In this document: positions 19,822 through 31,390 of the stretch, in pieces
Layout of the letters: the number at the start of each line of letters is the position of its first letter
Numbering within the stretch: position 1 is the first letter of the stretch
DNA from: Aedes albopictus
Lineage: Eukaryota > Arthropoda > Insecta > Diptera > Culicidae
Length of the DNA: 64,000 bases
Assembly (NCBI RefSeq): GCF_035046485.1
Contig: NC_085138.1
Span: 291,196,256 to 291,260,255, forward strand
Direction of reading: 5' to 3'
Notes under the pieces: model-generated
What the model saw: the letters and a program-made list of their open reading frames with translations, nothing else
The model's database searches: none
What the model was told of the DNA's origin: nothing
Made by a program: the position numbers and the translations under genes

Positions 19822-20600
19822 GCGGAGACATTTTTACACAACATATTAAAAATTTAGAGATTTTTCCTATCAAAAGTTATCTGTACTTTTGTTAACCATG
19901 ACACGTTTTCTTCATACATTTCCATGCGCACCGGCAACGACACCCAACATCATCAGAGAATACGCCTGCATGTATACACAACGGCACCTGCAGCCAAAAT
20001 AGGGAAAATTGGAGGTTTGTTTCCGTTTTTAACTGTTTCTCAATGATATATATATTACGATTGTTGACTATTTTCGGTGAAAACACACACTAAAACTCGA
20101 TTATACATAACGTTTCGGCCTACTCAACTTCAGCCATCATCAGATATTTTATGCATGAATCGATCACCACCAGTATTGCAACCACACTGGTGGTGATCGA
20201 TTCATGCATAAAATATCTGATGATGGCTGAAGTTGAGTAGGCCGAAACGTTATGTATAATCGAGTTTTAGTGTGTGTTTTCACCGAAAATAGTCAACAAT
20301 CATAATATATAAGATTCGACGGTGACCTAAACTCCACAAAGTTTCTCAATGATGCGGACATTGCTTTTTAAACTTTTTTGGTGTTTTGAAAAGCTGAAAC
20401 TTTCAACTTTTCATTAGTGGATTCAGATTTTAAATAAATGTTCGTAAACACTGTGAAATAACGCTACATTTATGTAAACAACCGGCACCTGGCCCAGTGA
20501 GCTAAAGTGTCATGATTTACAAAAGTGCAGATAACTTTTGATAGAAAAAAGATACATCTCTAAATTTTTGATATGTTGTGTAAAAATGTCCCCGCAACTC
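19822..20600. repeat. Outer inverted repeat enclosing a near-perfect hairpin
   Basis: Outer arms 19822-19904 and 20510-20600 share ACATTTTTACACAACATAT, AAATTTAGAGAT and CTATCAAAAGTTATCTG. They enclose the 262-bp hairpin at 20049-20310. Together they form two nested palindromes around different centres. Confidence 0.7.
20049..20310. repeat. Near-perfect hairpin, arms about 125 bp
   Basis: Arms include ATTGTTGACTATTTTCGGTG, ACTAAAACTCGATTATACAT, AACGTTTCGGCCTACTCAAC and CGATCACCACCAGT, each with its exact complement on the other side. The loop is 11 nt (20175-20185). Very few mismatches. Confidence 0.85.
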
Positions 20601-20821
20601 AAACACAAAACTGTGGAGACCAACATTTATGATACACTTAGACATTTAAATAAATAATATAAAGACTTGTATAAAGATACAATATTCAATAAAAAAACAA
20701 TAACATGCTCTGAACCAACAGCTAGCCTTTCCACCATACATTGCTACCCAAACGGTTGGTAACAAATCATCTTCTCAGTTAAGTGCTTTAAGAGCATGTT
20801 TCCGTAATTAATACAGTCGAG

Positions 20822-21020
20822 TCTCCTATTAGACGCTGCCACCCATTTTACGCCCGCCGCAATTTCCCAGCAGTCTTGCATCCAACCCTGCTGTTTTTTT
20901 TTTTCAGAGCAGTTAGTGCTTATTATAGACTCATCATATACAAAATATGAATTAAATTGGCTAAAAGACAGGATGGAAAACGCGATGGGCGTAAAGTGTG
21001 TGGCAGCGTCTAATAGGAGA
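20822..21020. mobile_element. MITE, AGACGCTGCCA family, copy 2
   Basis: 199 bp with inverted ends TCTCCTATTAGACGCTGCCA; inner ends TTTACGCCC / GGGCGTAAA. Same family as 11071-11283. Confidence 0.8.
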
Positions 21021-21069
21021 AAGTTAAAATTCACGAATAAAAAGAAATTAAAAAAATCTAAAAGGAGAC

Positions 21070-21285
21070 CCGATTGTAATTGAGAGCTTTCTCTGTCAAT
21101 GACCATGTTTGCATTCGTCAATCGTGCGGCAGGCACAAAGATACTCTTTACTGAAGGATGTCAGAAAAATGCTCATTGCAAAAACTTGCTTTACCGATCG
21201 GGAATCGAACCCACCGCCCTCAGCGTGGTCTTGTTGAATATCTCCGTGTTTACCGCTTCGGCTGTATGTGTCCTTGCAATTCAAA
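21070..21285 (-). mobile_element. tRNA-related SINE
   Basis: The minus strand carries an internal Pol III B box GGTTCGATTCC (plus strand 21201-21211), preceded by AAGACCACGCTGAGGGCGGT and followed by a SINE body with GAGTATCTTTGTGCCTGCC and AAGCTCTCAATTACAA. I know this arrangement from abundant Aedes SINEs. It is not a functional tRNA gene: there is no acceptor stem pairing. Confidence 0.7.
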
Positions 21286-22319
21286 TCATGTTGCCATAAT
21301 TTATCGAGTTTTAGCGCATATTCCCTAAGGATGGTCACAAATTGTTGAGCTTTCAAAGAACTCTGTGATTAGAAGCTCATCCAATACGCTTGGGATACTC
21401 TCAACTTTGTCAAAGTGATTATCTTCCAAGCCGTAGGATACATCTTCCGCTACCGGTCGTCGTCTTGTCGGTCAAAGTTTGCGTGATCCGTCAGTTTTAT
21501 CGTTTCTTCCATTTTCTCGCCGTCAGAGTTGAGCAAAATTGTGCAAAGTAAATTAAATCTGCTTTATCGTCCGCTTCCGCGTTGATTCATGTTGCCTCAC
21601 TTGTGTTGTTTGACTGAAACGATGGATAAGTAGCTACGTTCGCAAGCGAGGACATACCCACCAACTAACACAGAGCGGGAGGCGTTTGAGAAGACACTTC
21701 AACTCGCCGGGAATCGGACGGCATATCCTGTGCTGCTGCAGGCGGCAAACAAGAAAGCAAAGTTGAGACTTTTCGCACTTGAAAGTGCCAACCACTACCT
21801 ACCTACTACGGACTGTGACTAGCTTATCAAGGAGGCGGTGGTCGGTTGGTGGCTGATGGTCGGCCAGAGCACGCTTTTCTTCTATGTCGTTTCGTCATTG
21901 TACTCACTTTGTACCGGAAAGGAGAAAAGTGGAGCATTGTAAACCCGGTAGCAGGAATCAAAAGAGTGAGTGGCGAAAAACGAGAATCAGGCTAGCCGGA
22001 TGCCACATGATGAAGGGTAGGTAACATAGAAGAGAACTTTTCCGGGCTGAATCGTTTCATCACAGTTTCAAGTGTCCCTGGGGCATGTGGCTTCGATGTT
22101 TGCTGTTGGGACAACGAAAATGACTTTCGAATTGTTCTCTGTGGTATATTTTAGAGTTAATGCCATAGGAATGAATTGAAACCTTTTTGGGAAGCAATGT
22201 AAATATTTTATTGTACAATTTAAAAAGTTATTCGCATTTTAATACATGCACAAAGCATTCGCAAATATGATGTTGGCCTTTTCACTCCACCTATTATGTA
22301 TGGCCAAATTTTGCCTTAA
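21286..22319. other. Non-coding, no repeat structure recognised
   Basis: About 1 kb of mixed composition without terminal repeats, tandem arrays or a supported reading frame; possibly low-copy intergenic DNA. Confidence 0.4.
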
Positions 22320-23599
22320 CGTCGTGCGGGGTTACTTTTGAAACGTAGGGCTACTTTGGGCACTTTTGAAAATGGAGGTTTTGAATTCAAAATATAGTTC
22401 AAATCTGTTTGATGTTCTTGGGACTATTATGAAGCAATATGTTCCCCTTCATTTGGTTGAAATTGTTTTTCAAACAGACACTTTATTGCTTGTCACGACG
22501 CGAAGAAACATCGAATAAACCAAAAAAAAAAAAAATATAACATATTAGAACATTTGCTCTGTAAGCATTGTTTCTACAGTTCATAAATTTCAAAGGGTTG
22601 TTCAATTCATCATTCAACGTAGCATATACAATAGAATATTTGAATGGTTATACAGTATAAATAACCGTTTCACCTAAAGAAAGGATGGATTGGACACATT
22701 CTACCGTGACGTTACAACAACGTTTTGATGCATTCGTAATCAGGTTTTCCTCTATAACTCATGAACTCATTGTAAACCTTGAAATATTTTTTCATATTCG
22801 GATTCCTTGTAAAATTTCTGATATATTTGACCTATTGAACACGTTTTAAATGCGTATTTGTAGCGTGACGTTACAACGCGCTAGAATCCGATCCTTTCTA
22901 CCGCGCTACCAACATCTTTAAAAATCTGCTGGGATTTTTATGTTATTCTGAAGTTTTTTTCTACCATTGAAATTTATTTATTTGTTCTTCACTTCAGTGA
23001 AATTAAACATATAAATTTTGGATTTCTTTTTGCTTAATCGACTTTTACATTTCGTGACGTTACAACGCCCGTTTAGTTTCAAACAGGGTTCTGCTCGCGT
23101 TGTAACGTCACGAAAATGCACATAATGTTAGAATCAGAATAATCGACCAAATTTGCCCAAATTGTGTATATATTATTGCATTATCTTCACTACTTCAAGG
23201 GGAACTTTATTCTATTGAAAATCAGTTTTGTGATAAATGGCTCGGAGGGCCAAGTTATTGCTATCAGCAGTATGAATATTCCTTCATGAAGGTTAATGAC
23301 ACCGGTGCCCATCTTCGGCTTAGTACCACCCATATTCTTCTAATTTTATCTAATAGACTAGACCACTGAGATCCATTTTTTCGCACCGCCAGATATTTAG
23401 ATATTTCAGCATAAAACTTATCACGCCGTCGAGATAAGCATTTCTTCAATAATCTATGCAATGTCATCAATTCAAGTAAAAACGCTTTAAGATGTGTGCG
23501 AGAATTTATTGAATCAAAGGCATACCAGAGGATCTGCATACCACTTAGGACCCTAAGATCAACTTCTGTGCTCTCAGAGACAAATAGACCAAACAGTGA

Positions 23600-25460
23600 T
23601 AACAAAAATCTTAATTACTTAGAGAGTTGGTGTCTTTGGCAAAGTTGTTTGATAAGTCAAAGACTTACAGCTGATTTACCATTGGACGTGAGATTTCGCG
23701 ATGCTTATTAAAAGTATATAGTAGTTTGTGAATGATTAGAATTTCTCTGAAGGTTTCCTACAAGTTTTGACTAAAAATCAAAATTAGATAATTTTTAGGA
23801 ACATTTAAAAAAATAACTACTATTCTTTTCTGAATAACTATAATGTGCATGATTTTTCAAAAATTCAACAACCACTAGGCAAGTAGAATCTTAAACCAAA
23901 CGACTTTTAAACTGAAGCTCTTTGAAAAGTTAAACAACTCTCTAAGAAATCAGGGTCCTGATATATATAAGTCGGTGATTATTGTGATATCAAAGATAGA
24001 CGTAACACTGACATAATTTTCATCCCTGTATATTTCATGATCCTTATTATTTAGACAGTTGGTGTCCTCGACAAAGTTGATTGGCTGGTCAAGAACTTCC
24101 AATTGATGGGACGCATGATTTCAAATCCTTCCACTAGGAGGCGCTAGAAGACATAAACATTTTTAGTACCTTTAGTACATTTAGTATCGTTAACCTCAGG
24201 ATTCTGGTAGATCAAGAACTATCAGTTTAATAGCCGTTTGGTTTTTATTTCTGCCACACCGTCGCTCAAGTTCAAAAGCATACCAATTTTATTAATTATC
24301 TTGAAAACGTTCACCAAGACATAATTCTATAAAAAATATCAAAAATTCTAAAATTTTGACTGATAGTTTCTCAGCATATTATCTGCTACAAAGCTATAAG
24401 CTTATTATTTCTAAAAATTCGGACTTGATTGATTAGCTCTACACGAAGATGGAGTGCTTCAAGTAGAATATGTACATCTTTTTTGACTGCCGTTCTATTA
24501 ACTCTTAAGGCGAAACTGGAAGCATTTCCTCACTTTTTGGTTTTTGATTTTTTATTAAATAACGAAGCAATATTTTCAAAATCGGTTTTCGTACACATGT
24601 AGAGTATGGATTATGGTGTCTTCTGAGTTGTTTGAGGTGGAAAATATTTTTGGTTTTTGCAGAAACCATTTTTGAACAAAATTTCACAACAAAATGATTT
24701 CTGCAAAAAAAGGAAAACATTTTCCACCACAAAAAAAAAAAAATCAGAATATACCTTGATCCATACTTTACATGTGTACGAAAACCGAATTAGAAAATAT
24801 TGCTTCGTTATTTAATGAAAAATTAAAAACCATAAAAATGAGGTAAAGCTTCCAGTTTCACCTTAAATCTTGGGACCAAGTAAAAAAAGTTCCAGCTTGT
24901 GAATACTTTTTGAGAAATTAGAATCATTTGCCAGCTTTTGCAAAATGGAAACTAGCGTCTTCTTGTGGTGAAATCTCGCATCTAATGGTAAATCCACTGC
25001 AAGTCCTTGACTTACCAAACAATTTTGCCGAAGAAACCATCTTTTTCAGTAATCGGGGTCTTGAGATACATGAAATTTAAAATTTGTAAGTTCTCTAGCG
25101 CCACTTTTTGGTGGAACTTTGAACCAAACTATTCATCAACTGTAAGTCTTTGACCAACCTATCCGTAGGTCGGCTTCAGAGGCACGTTCTCCTCCTTTTG
25201 GGAAATTTGTGCCATGACCAACCTAGCAACTGCTGAAAACACCAACTCTTGAAGCTCGAAACATATATCGAAATACTCTGAGATATATGAGATGGTAATT
25301 TTGTCAGTGTTTCGTTTGATTGGCTCTGATATCATGGAAATTATCGGTTTGAGTGGCATTTGATTACGATTTAATTTTTTACAAGACCGCAGTACCATTA
25401 CAATTTACACAATTTTTGAAATTTGTATAGAGCGTAGATTTTGGCCAAACATCACCTCCT
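23600..25460. repeat. Dispersed repeats in inverted pairs inside the 4.3-kb element
   Basis: Blocks of the type GAGTTGGTGTCTTTGGCAAA, AAAGACTTACAGCTGATTTA, CATTGGACGTGAGATTTCGC occur at about 23625-23700 and again, inverted, at about 24966-25040; related segments are at 24051-24122 and 25140-25250. Confidence 0.5.
24505..24868. repeat. Long hairpin, arms about 170 bp
   Basis: Left arm GGCGAAACTGGAAGC, TAACGAAGCAATATTTTC, GGTTTTCGTACACATGTA, GTGGAAAATATTTT; right arm carries the complements in reverse order up to GCTTCCAGTTTCACC. The centre is at about 24690-24700. Confidence 0.75.
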
Positions 25461-26607
25461 TCCGTCCCTCAAGAGTCCACGTAGCTTATGAGCGGGCCCT
25501 AACGGTACGCAATTTATGAATGATACTTTGAAAAAGGGCTCATACACAACGAGAAAGAAATAGTTTTGAATATGGAACTACCTTTGTCCACTGCAGGAGC
25601 CGTCCAAGCCAGAGATATTTGGTCTTTTCCACAGAACTTTTTTTTTGTGACGTTACATCGCATACTTCAACCAGGCGAAACTCAGGCGTCAGTGAACCGA
25701 TTTACTTTCTTTTAGTCTCATTTGAAAGATATTCTGGAGTACAAAGATCATACGAAATTTCATATTTAAAACTTGTTCCGAATTTGAATACATTTCATAA
25801 AGGTTGCTTTTCCGTGACGTTACAACGCTTAAAAAACCTATACTTTGACCAGCCATATCTCAGAGTTGTAAAGTATTACAATTAAAATTCTTTGTATGCT
25901 AAAAAATCTACATGCATTTATCTGTTAATCGTGGAATACTTTTGAAAAATCAGTGCGTTGGTGTTTAAAATACGGCAGCTTTGATGAATAGTGTACCTAA
26001 ATGCCTTAAAATCACTATTTTATTGTTAATTTTAAACGTCGTTCAATAAATATTCATTGTTACATTAACATCATGTTGAATACATTTTTGGACGACTAGA
26101 GTGATGTAGAATGTTATAAAATTGTGAAATATGCCAAATTTCAACTATGAAAAATGAGTATTGATGATACAGGGCCCGTAGAATGTGTCATTGATGTTCG
26201 CTTTGTTAAGGCTGTCTATATACCAATATCACGCTGCTCATAATACCAAAGGTACCACAGAACCATATTAAAACGCTTATATGTATTGAAATCATGTATG
26301 ATATATTATACTACAGTATAAGTACAAAGCAGTTTTCTAAATAACCCTGAAATTTTACATGCAGTTTTGTTATTGTTAAAAATGTCCAAAGTAGCCCCCA
26401 CCCGGTTCTATATGCGATGTGTCCAATTTGTATATGAACAACTTTTTTGTTTATTGATGGATTTAGTTCAAATTTTGCATACATCCTACATACATACTCA
26501 CGATTATTATGAGTAAAAATTGTTGAAATCCATTCCTTACTCTGGGAGTTATAATGCCATAAGTATGAAAAACCATGCAAAAGTGTTAAAAGAAGCCCCG
26601 CACGACG

Positions 26608-27080
26608 GTATGAAGCTTCTGGGCCAGTTGAAGTTATTTATGACAAACATTATTGGAGTAGTAGTAGGTAGTTTTAGTAGTAATTTATCACAGAAAAACT
26701 GGAGTAATTACTATCAAATTTTCGGGAGAATTTTATTAAAAAAAGAATCATTTCAACCCATTTTTGATTTTTAGAATATATTTGGAGTAATCAATTATTA
26801 TTATTATTTATCTTTATTATCGAGATTTCCAGTCATCGGCTGTTTCCTTTATTATTTCATTTGAACTCTTTGTTGGTTCAGGTTCAGTCTCTGAAATAAT
26901 TTAATGAATTCATTGTATTACAATATCATTTTTCGCAAACATAGTTGAAATGCCTTACAACGCCTGATTCAATTCCTTGAATAACATCTGAAAAAGTTTA
27001 ATAAAAAGCCGAAACGTCGGGAAAAGCAAAACTTGCCGTTTTGATTTATCCAAGACTGAGAAAGCCAGCATTCCGGCATC
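26608..27080. other. AT-rich, nothing supported
   Basis: Contains a TTATTATTATTTATCTTTATT stretch and, near 27007, AAAGCCGAAACGTCGGG, similar to the GCCGAAACGTTA in the 20.2-kb hairpin. No gene. Confidence 0.35.
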
Positions 27081-29390
27081 TGAATACATATACATTTTGC
27101 TCAAGGCGATTCTTGGAGTCTTTCTTGGACTCTTCCAGAAGCTCCTTCAAAGATTCCCTCAGGAGTTCCTTTTACAGATATTTTATGGAATTCCTTCTGG
27201 TATTCCTCCAAGATTTTCCAAGATTGGCCAGAAGTTGCTTCTGGGTTTATCCAAGAGTCTCTTCAAAGATTCTTCTTTCTGGGAATTTCGCCCGTGATTT
27301 GTTCCAGTATTTCTCCAGAAGTTTCAACCTTTTATGATTTCTTCAATACCCTTCTGGGCTTTTTCAAGGAGTTTCTTCAGATTCCGAGGAAATTCCGGAA
27401 TGGTACTGGAATACTCCAACGTACTTTTATATGAGTGATTTAATTGATATTTTCCCAGGGGTCTATTCAGGATTCCTTCAGAAGTTCCCACTGTGATTCT
27501 TCCAGGAGTATTTTTTTTTTCGGAAATTCTTAAAGATATTCCATCCGGCATGCATCCAGGAGTACCAGGAATCCGTCAGGAATTCTTTCTGAGATTTCTA
27601 TAAAGGTTTCTTCAGAGAATAGGATTCTTTTTGGAATGTCTTCAGAAGTACTTTTACCGGGATGCCCAGAAGAAAATCCTGGGGAAATGAGATCTCAGAA
27701 GAAGCTTTTGAAGGAAACCAACAACGAACTTCTGGAGGAATTTATACAAAACTGTTGGAGATATGCCATAAAAAATTGGGGAATGGAGGAGGAACGCCAG
27801 GCTGCGATTCCCTATTATTTTCCGGAAAGAGTTTCTAAAAAATCCAGAATAAGTCATAGAAGGAAGAAATCCCCCAAGTAGTTTTTTCTGGACGAATTCT
27901 TGGTATTTTTGAAAGAATGCTTGGAAGGAACTTCTTAAGCAATCCCGAAGAAAATTTCTGGAGGAAGCCTGGAATAAATCCAGAGGAAATTCCTGAAAGG
28001 AACTTTTGGTGTAATCTACGGAGAAAATCCTGAAGGAATCCCAGAAGAAAGTATGGGCGAAGTTTGACTAACTGCTAACGACTGTAGAGTTTTGCTAGTT
28101 TTACGGCTCCTTCAATCTACGCTATGGATAAAAGCTAAGCTTCTCTTTCCCCCTCACACTGCAGCTAACCGTATCTAAATGAGGTGAATGTAATGGTGTG
28201 TTTGGTTTGTTGATTTTAATGCTTATTGCGTTCTTATGATCAATGTCAGCCGTAGAACAACAGCAAATCGCAGACTCTGTAAGTCACATAAAACACTAAT
28301 CAACATTTCAAAAAATTTTTTTATAGGAAACATACAATTGCAGAATTTCCAGAAAAATGTGAAATACACACCGAAACGTAGGACAGTAAATGCAAACGGC
28401 GTTTTAGCTTCTTGATATAGACTGAAAGAGCCTTAAAACTAGCGAAAAAAAGCATGGGAGAAATTCATGAAGGATACTAGAAGCATTTTCTGGAGCAATC
28501 CCGATAAGAACTAATAAGAAATCTCGCAAGAAACTCTTGGCAAGATCTCCTGGATAAATCCCAGAAAGAACTTATGGAGACATTTCAGAAAGAACTTCTT
28601 GAGAAATCCAGGAAAAAACCTGAAAGAATTGCAAGAATTTCTAGAGAAATCTCGGAATTTTCAGAAGAGGAAACTCAAAAGAAACCCCTTGAAAAATCCC
28701 AGAAGGCTCTTAAAGAAATCCTAAAAGGAAGGAGTTTAAAATTCCGGAAGAAATCACAATTGAAATTTTCAGCTTGATGAATCTTTGAAGGAACACTTGG
28801 ATAAATCCCAGAAGCAACTTCTGGTCAACCTTGAAAAATTTTAGAGGAATCCCAGAAGGAACTTCAGGAGGTATTCGTAGAGGAACTCCTGAGGGAATCC
28901 TCGGAGTAGTTCCTGGAGGAATTCAAGGAAGATTCTAAGAAAACCCTTGAGAAATCTCACAAAGAATTCCTTGAAAAATCACAGAATAAACTTTCGAAGA
29001 ATTTCCAAAAGGAACTGCTGGAGGAGTTCTCAAAAAAGGAAATCGTTAGGAACTTCTTGACAAATCCAAGAAAAACTTTTCGTGGATTCCCAGATTTAAT
29101 TCCTGGGGGAACACCAGTCGAAACAGCTATAGTAATTTTAGTAGGAACTCCTGAAAGTCCCTCCAAGGAAGCTCTGCAGAAATTTTAGAAACAATTTTTA
29201 GATCAATCTATGAAGGCACTTCTGGAAGAATTCCAGAAGGAGCTCCTGAATGAATCTTCTAAGAAAGAACTCAAGGAGGAACCTGAGTAGTAACTTCCGT
29301 AGGAAAATCAGAAGGAATGAATGGAGGAATGCAAAAGGAACTTCTGAAGGAATGCTTGAAGCAATTCATGGAGGATTATCACTTTGCATC
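27080..29390. repeat. Degenerate GGAATTCCT/CCAGAAGGAACT minisatellite with a strand switch
   Basis: About 2.3 kb of variants of a 25-35-bp unit. From 27080 to about 27640 the TTCCTTCTGG..TTCCTCC orientation prevails; from about 27640 the complement (CCAGAAGGAACTTCTGGAGG) prevails. Long open frames on both strands (e.g. 27636-27881, 28574-28777) arise from the repeat and are rich in Glu, Lys, Ser and Leu; they are not genes. Related patches are at 38340-38610, 40380-40700, 42340-42480 and 51830-52110. Confidence 0.75.
28060..28460. mobile_element. MITE-like insertion in the minisatellite
   Basis: Non-repetitive 0.4 kb interrupts the array. Its ends are inverted: AGTTTTGCTAGTTTTACGGC (left) and GAGCCTTAAAACTAGCG (right, complement). 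Flanks GTATGGGCGAA and GCATGGGAGAA are similar. Confidence 0.55.
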
Positions 29391-29554
29391 AGGCGAATTC
29401 ACTGGCATTTTTTTACTAACTGAAGTTTACCCAGTAGCCCATGGATGTATAGGGTTTTTGATCCCATTTTCGGCATTACATGTAAACAAAGTTGTGCTTA
29501 CGGCGTGAGATCTACCATAACAATTTTGATCTTGTATTTTTTTAGCTTTGTTAA

Positions 29555-30419
29555 CCTTTGCGTCCCTAACGTATTTTGATGAAAATTTGACAGAACAACC
29601 GGAAATTACTACCGTTTCATAGAATGCATCGGTTGGGCAAGTTAGATGACCGGTTCCGGATTTATACGGAAACCCAGTCAGTGGGGTACGTCGGTTGGCC
29701 AAAGGAGACCTTCTTCAAACATTTTGCTCCACCAAAACGTTTTGGTTATTTTTTCAATTTTTTGGCTTATTCTCGGTAGATCGATCATAGTAGAACCTAA
29801 ATATGTTCTTGAATTTCTTTAACGAAGCGTGTTTTCGAGAATTGAAATCAAATTCAAAAATTGCTACGGAAATCGGTGAACGCCTAAATGTATACAATAG
29901 CTTGTAATTTCAAGTAGTTAGAACTGTTGTGTCCAATATTTGTTATTATAAATTTCAAATGTAACTCAAAAAGAGAACTCAATATGCGTAACACATAATA
30001 ATATATTGATGTAAAGTTAAAACAAAAAAACGCAGTTTATGATTTCATTGCTAAATTCACTGCGTGCAAAAAATCTATCAAAGATACCCAGTTTTACGGT
30101 ACCTCGGAATCCAGAACAGGTCACTATAGTTCCAAATGACCTCAAAGTATCCGAAGATATGAATACTTTATGAATCAAATGTAAAAACATATTGATCCAT
30201 ATAAGATCTGTAAAAAACAACGAAAATGTCTTATTTGGCTAACCAACGTACCCAATGTGTTTCCGTATAAATCATGCAACTTTCCCAACCGGTGCATTCT
30301 AAGAAATGGTTGTCATTTTCATCATTGTCAAATTTCATCAAAATCGTGTACAAAATAAAGAAAATAGATCCAAATGAACATCAAATTTTTAGTGCACAAA
30401 ATACGTTAGGACGCAAAGG
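29555..30419. mobile_element. Non-autonomous piggyBac-like element
   Basis: 865 bp. Ends CCTTTGCGTCCCTAACGTAT / complement CCTTTGCGTCCTAACGTATT, flanked by TTAA at 29551-29554 and 30420-30423. TTAA duplication and CCY termini are hallmarks of piggyBac-type transposons. Inner segments (ATAGAATGCATCGGTTGGGC vs the complement near 30290) extend the inverted repeat. No transposase frame. Confidence 0.8.
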
Positions 30420-30700
30420 TTAATTTAAATGTAGGAAAATTCCAAGATCACAATTTGGTCTACTTTATTTTTTTTTGTATTATGTTTTTCATTGTTAATA
30501 AACCATTTGTTTCAGGATGATTCAGATTATTTTTGGCTATGTATAGAGAGATTTATTTCCGAAAATTATGTAACTGCATGCAGTCGGGACGACGAAACAT
30601 CCTTCTTATTTTTTGAAGGGTCAAGATCGCCATATCATTCGGTGGCGGGTAAACCACGTTGTCCGCGTCGTTTTTTTTCGAGCCGAGTGTCGTCGTAATG
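30420..30700. other. Unassigned; possible acceptor and short open frame
   Basis: A good polypyrimidine tract and TTTGTTTCAG end at about 30515, followed by an open frame (DDSDYFWLCIERFISENYV) to 30698. No family recognised; the frame runs into the tandem array, so a gene is not supported. Confidence 0.2.
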
Positions 30701-31390
30701 TCGCGCGTTTTTTTTTTTTAGAAAAATTGTTTTTTTTTTCGGATCGTCAACTGTTTTGCCGCGCGTTTTAAATATTTATTGCAAAGTTTTAATGACCCTG
30801 TAGGGATTGGTTCTGTTTGTGCCTCGCGCTGAGGCGAAACATAATTATCTATACATAAAAAAGAAAAAAATATCGCTTTTGTTCTTATTTTCAGTTAGCT
30901 CGTTTTACGCGATATCGTTTTATTTTTTTTAGATGAATTGATTTTATTGAATTTTTGTTGATGTTTTACGCGATTATTTGTTTATTTTTTTTCTTTAATT
31001 TTGTTATTTCTCGAGCAGCCATTTTTTTCCTCGCGTTTTAAACATTTATTGCAAAGTTCCGATGACCCTGGAGGGATCGGTTCTGCTTGTGCCTCTCACT
31101 GAGCCGAAACATACGTATTTATACAATAATAAATAGAAAAATATATTTTGATTTTTCAACTTGTTTTACTTGTTTTTTTTTAATAAATTGAGATGCTTTT
31201 TTTTCGCTGTATTCGCGTTTTTTTATGTAAATTAAGTTTTTTTCTCGGATCGCCAACTTTTTTTTCTTTTTCTTTCACGCGTTTCAAACATTTATTGTAA
31301 TGTTACAATGACCCTGGAGGGATCGGTTCTGCTTGGGCTTCTCACTGAGCAGAAGCATAATTATTTAAACAATTAATAGAAAAATAATAT
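30700..31390 (+). repeat. Three tandem units of about 245-270 bp
   Basis: Each unit has a T-rich part, then CGCGTTTTAAACATTTATTG, CAATGACCCTGGAGGGATCG (or close), GTTCTGCTTGTGCCTCTCAC and TGAGCCGAAACATA. The CGCGTTT starts are at about 30763, 31033 and 31278. Confidence 0.75.

Larger units (their letters stand above)
22320..26607. mobile_element. Putative 4.3-kb TIR element without recognisable transposase
   Basis: The ends are inverted: left CGTCGTGCGGGGTTACTTTT, right complement CGTCGTGCGGGGCTTCTTTT. A second inverted block follows inside each end (GGGCTACTTTGGGCACTTTT at about 22350; complement of AAAAATGTCCAAAGTAGCCC at about 26378). The motif CGTGACGTTACAACG occurs repeatedly inside. 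No clear target duplication. The longest frame (23264-23605, minus, 113 codons) is not recognised. Other dispersed repeats are nested inside, so it may be a composite. Confidence 0.45.

Noticed and set aside
21201..21211. tRNA gene at a B box
   Set aside because: Only the Pol III box and SINE body are present, no acceptor stem.
27636..28777. Glu/Lys-rich proteins in the 27-29-kb frames
   Set aside because: Frames follow from a degenerate minisatellite; open on both strands, no promoter.
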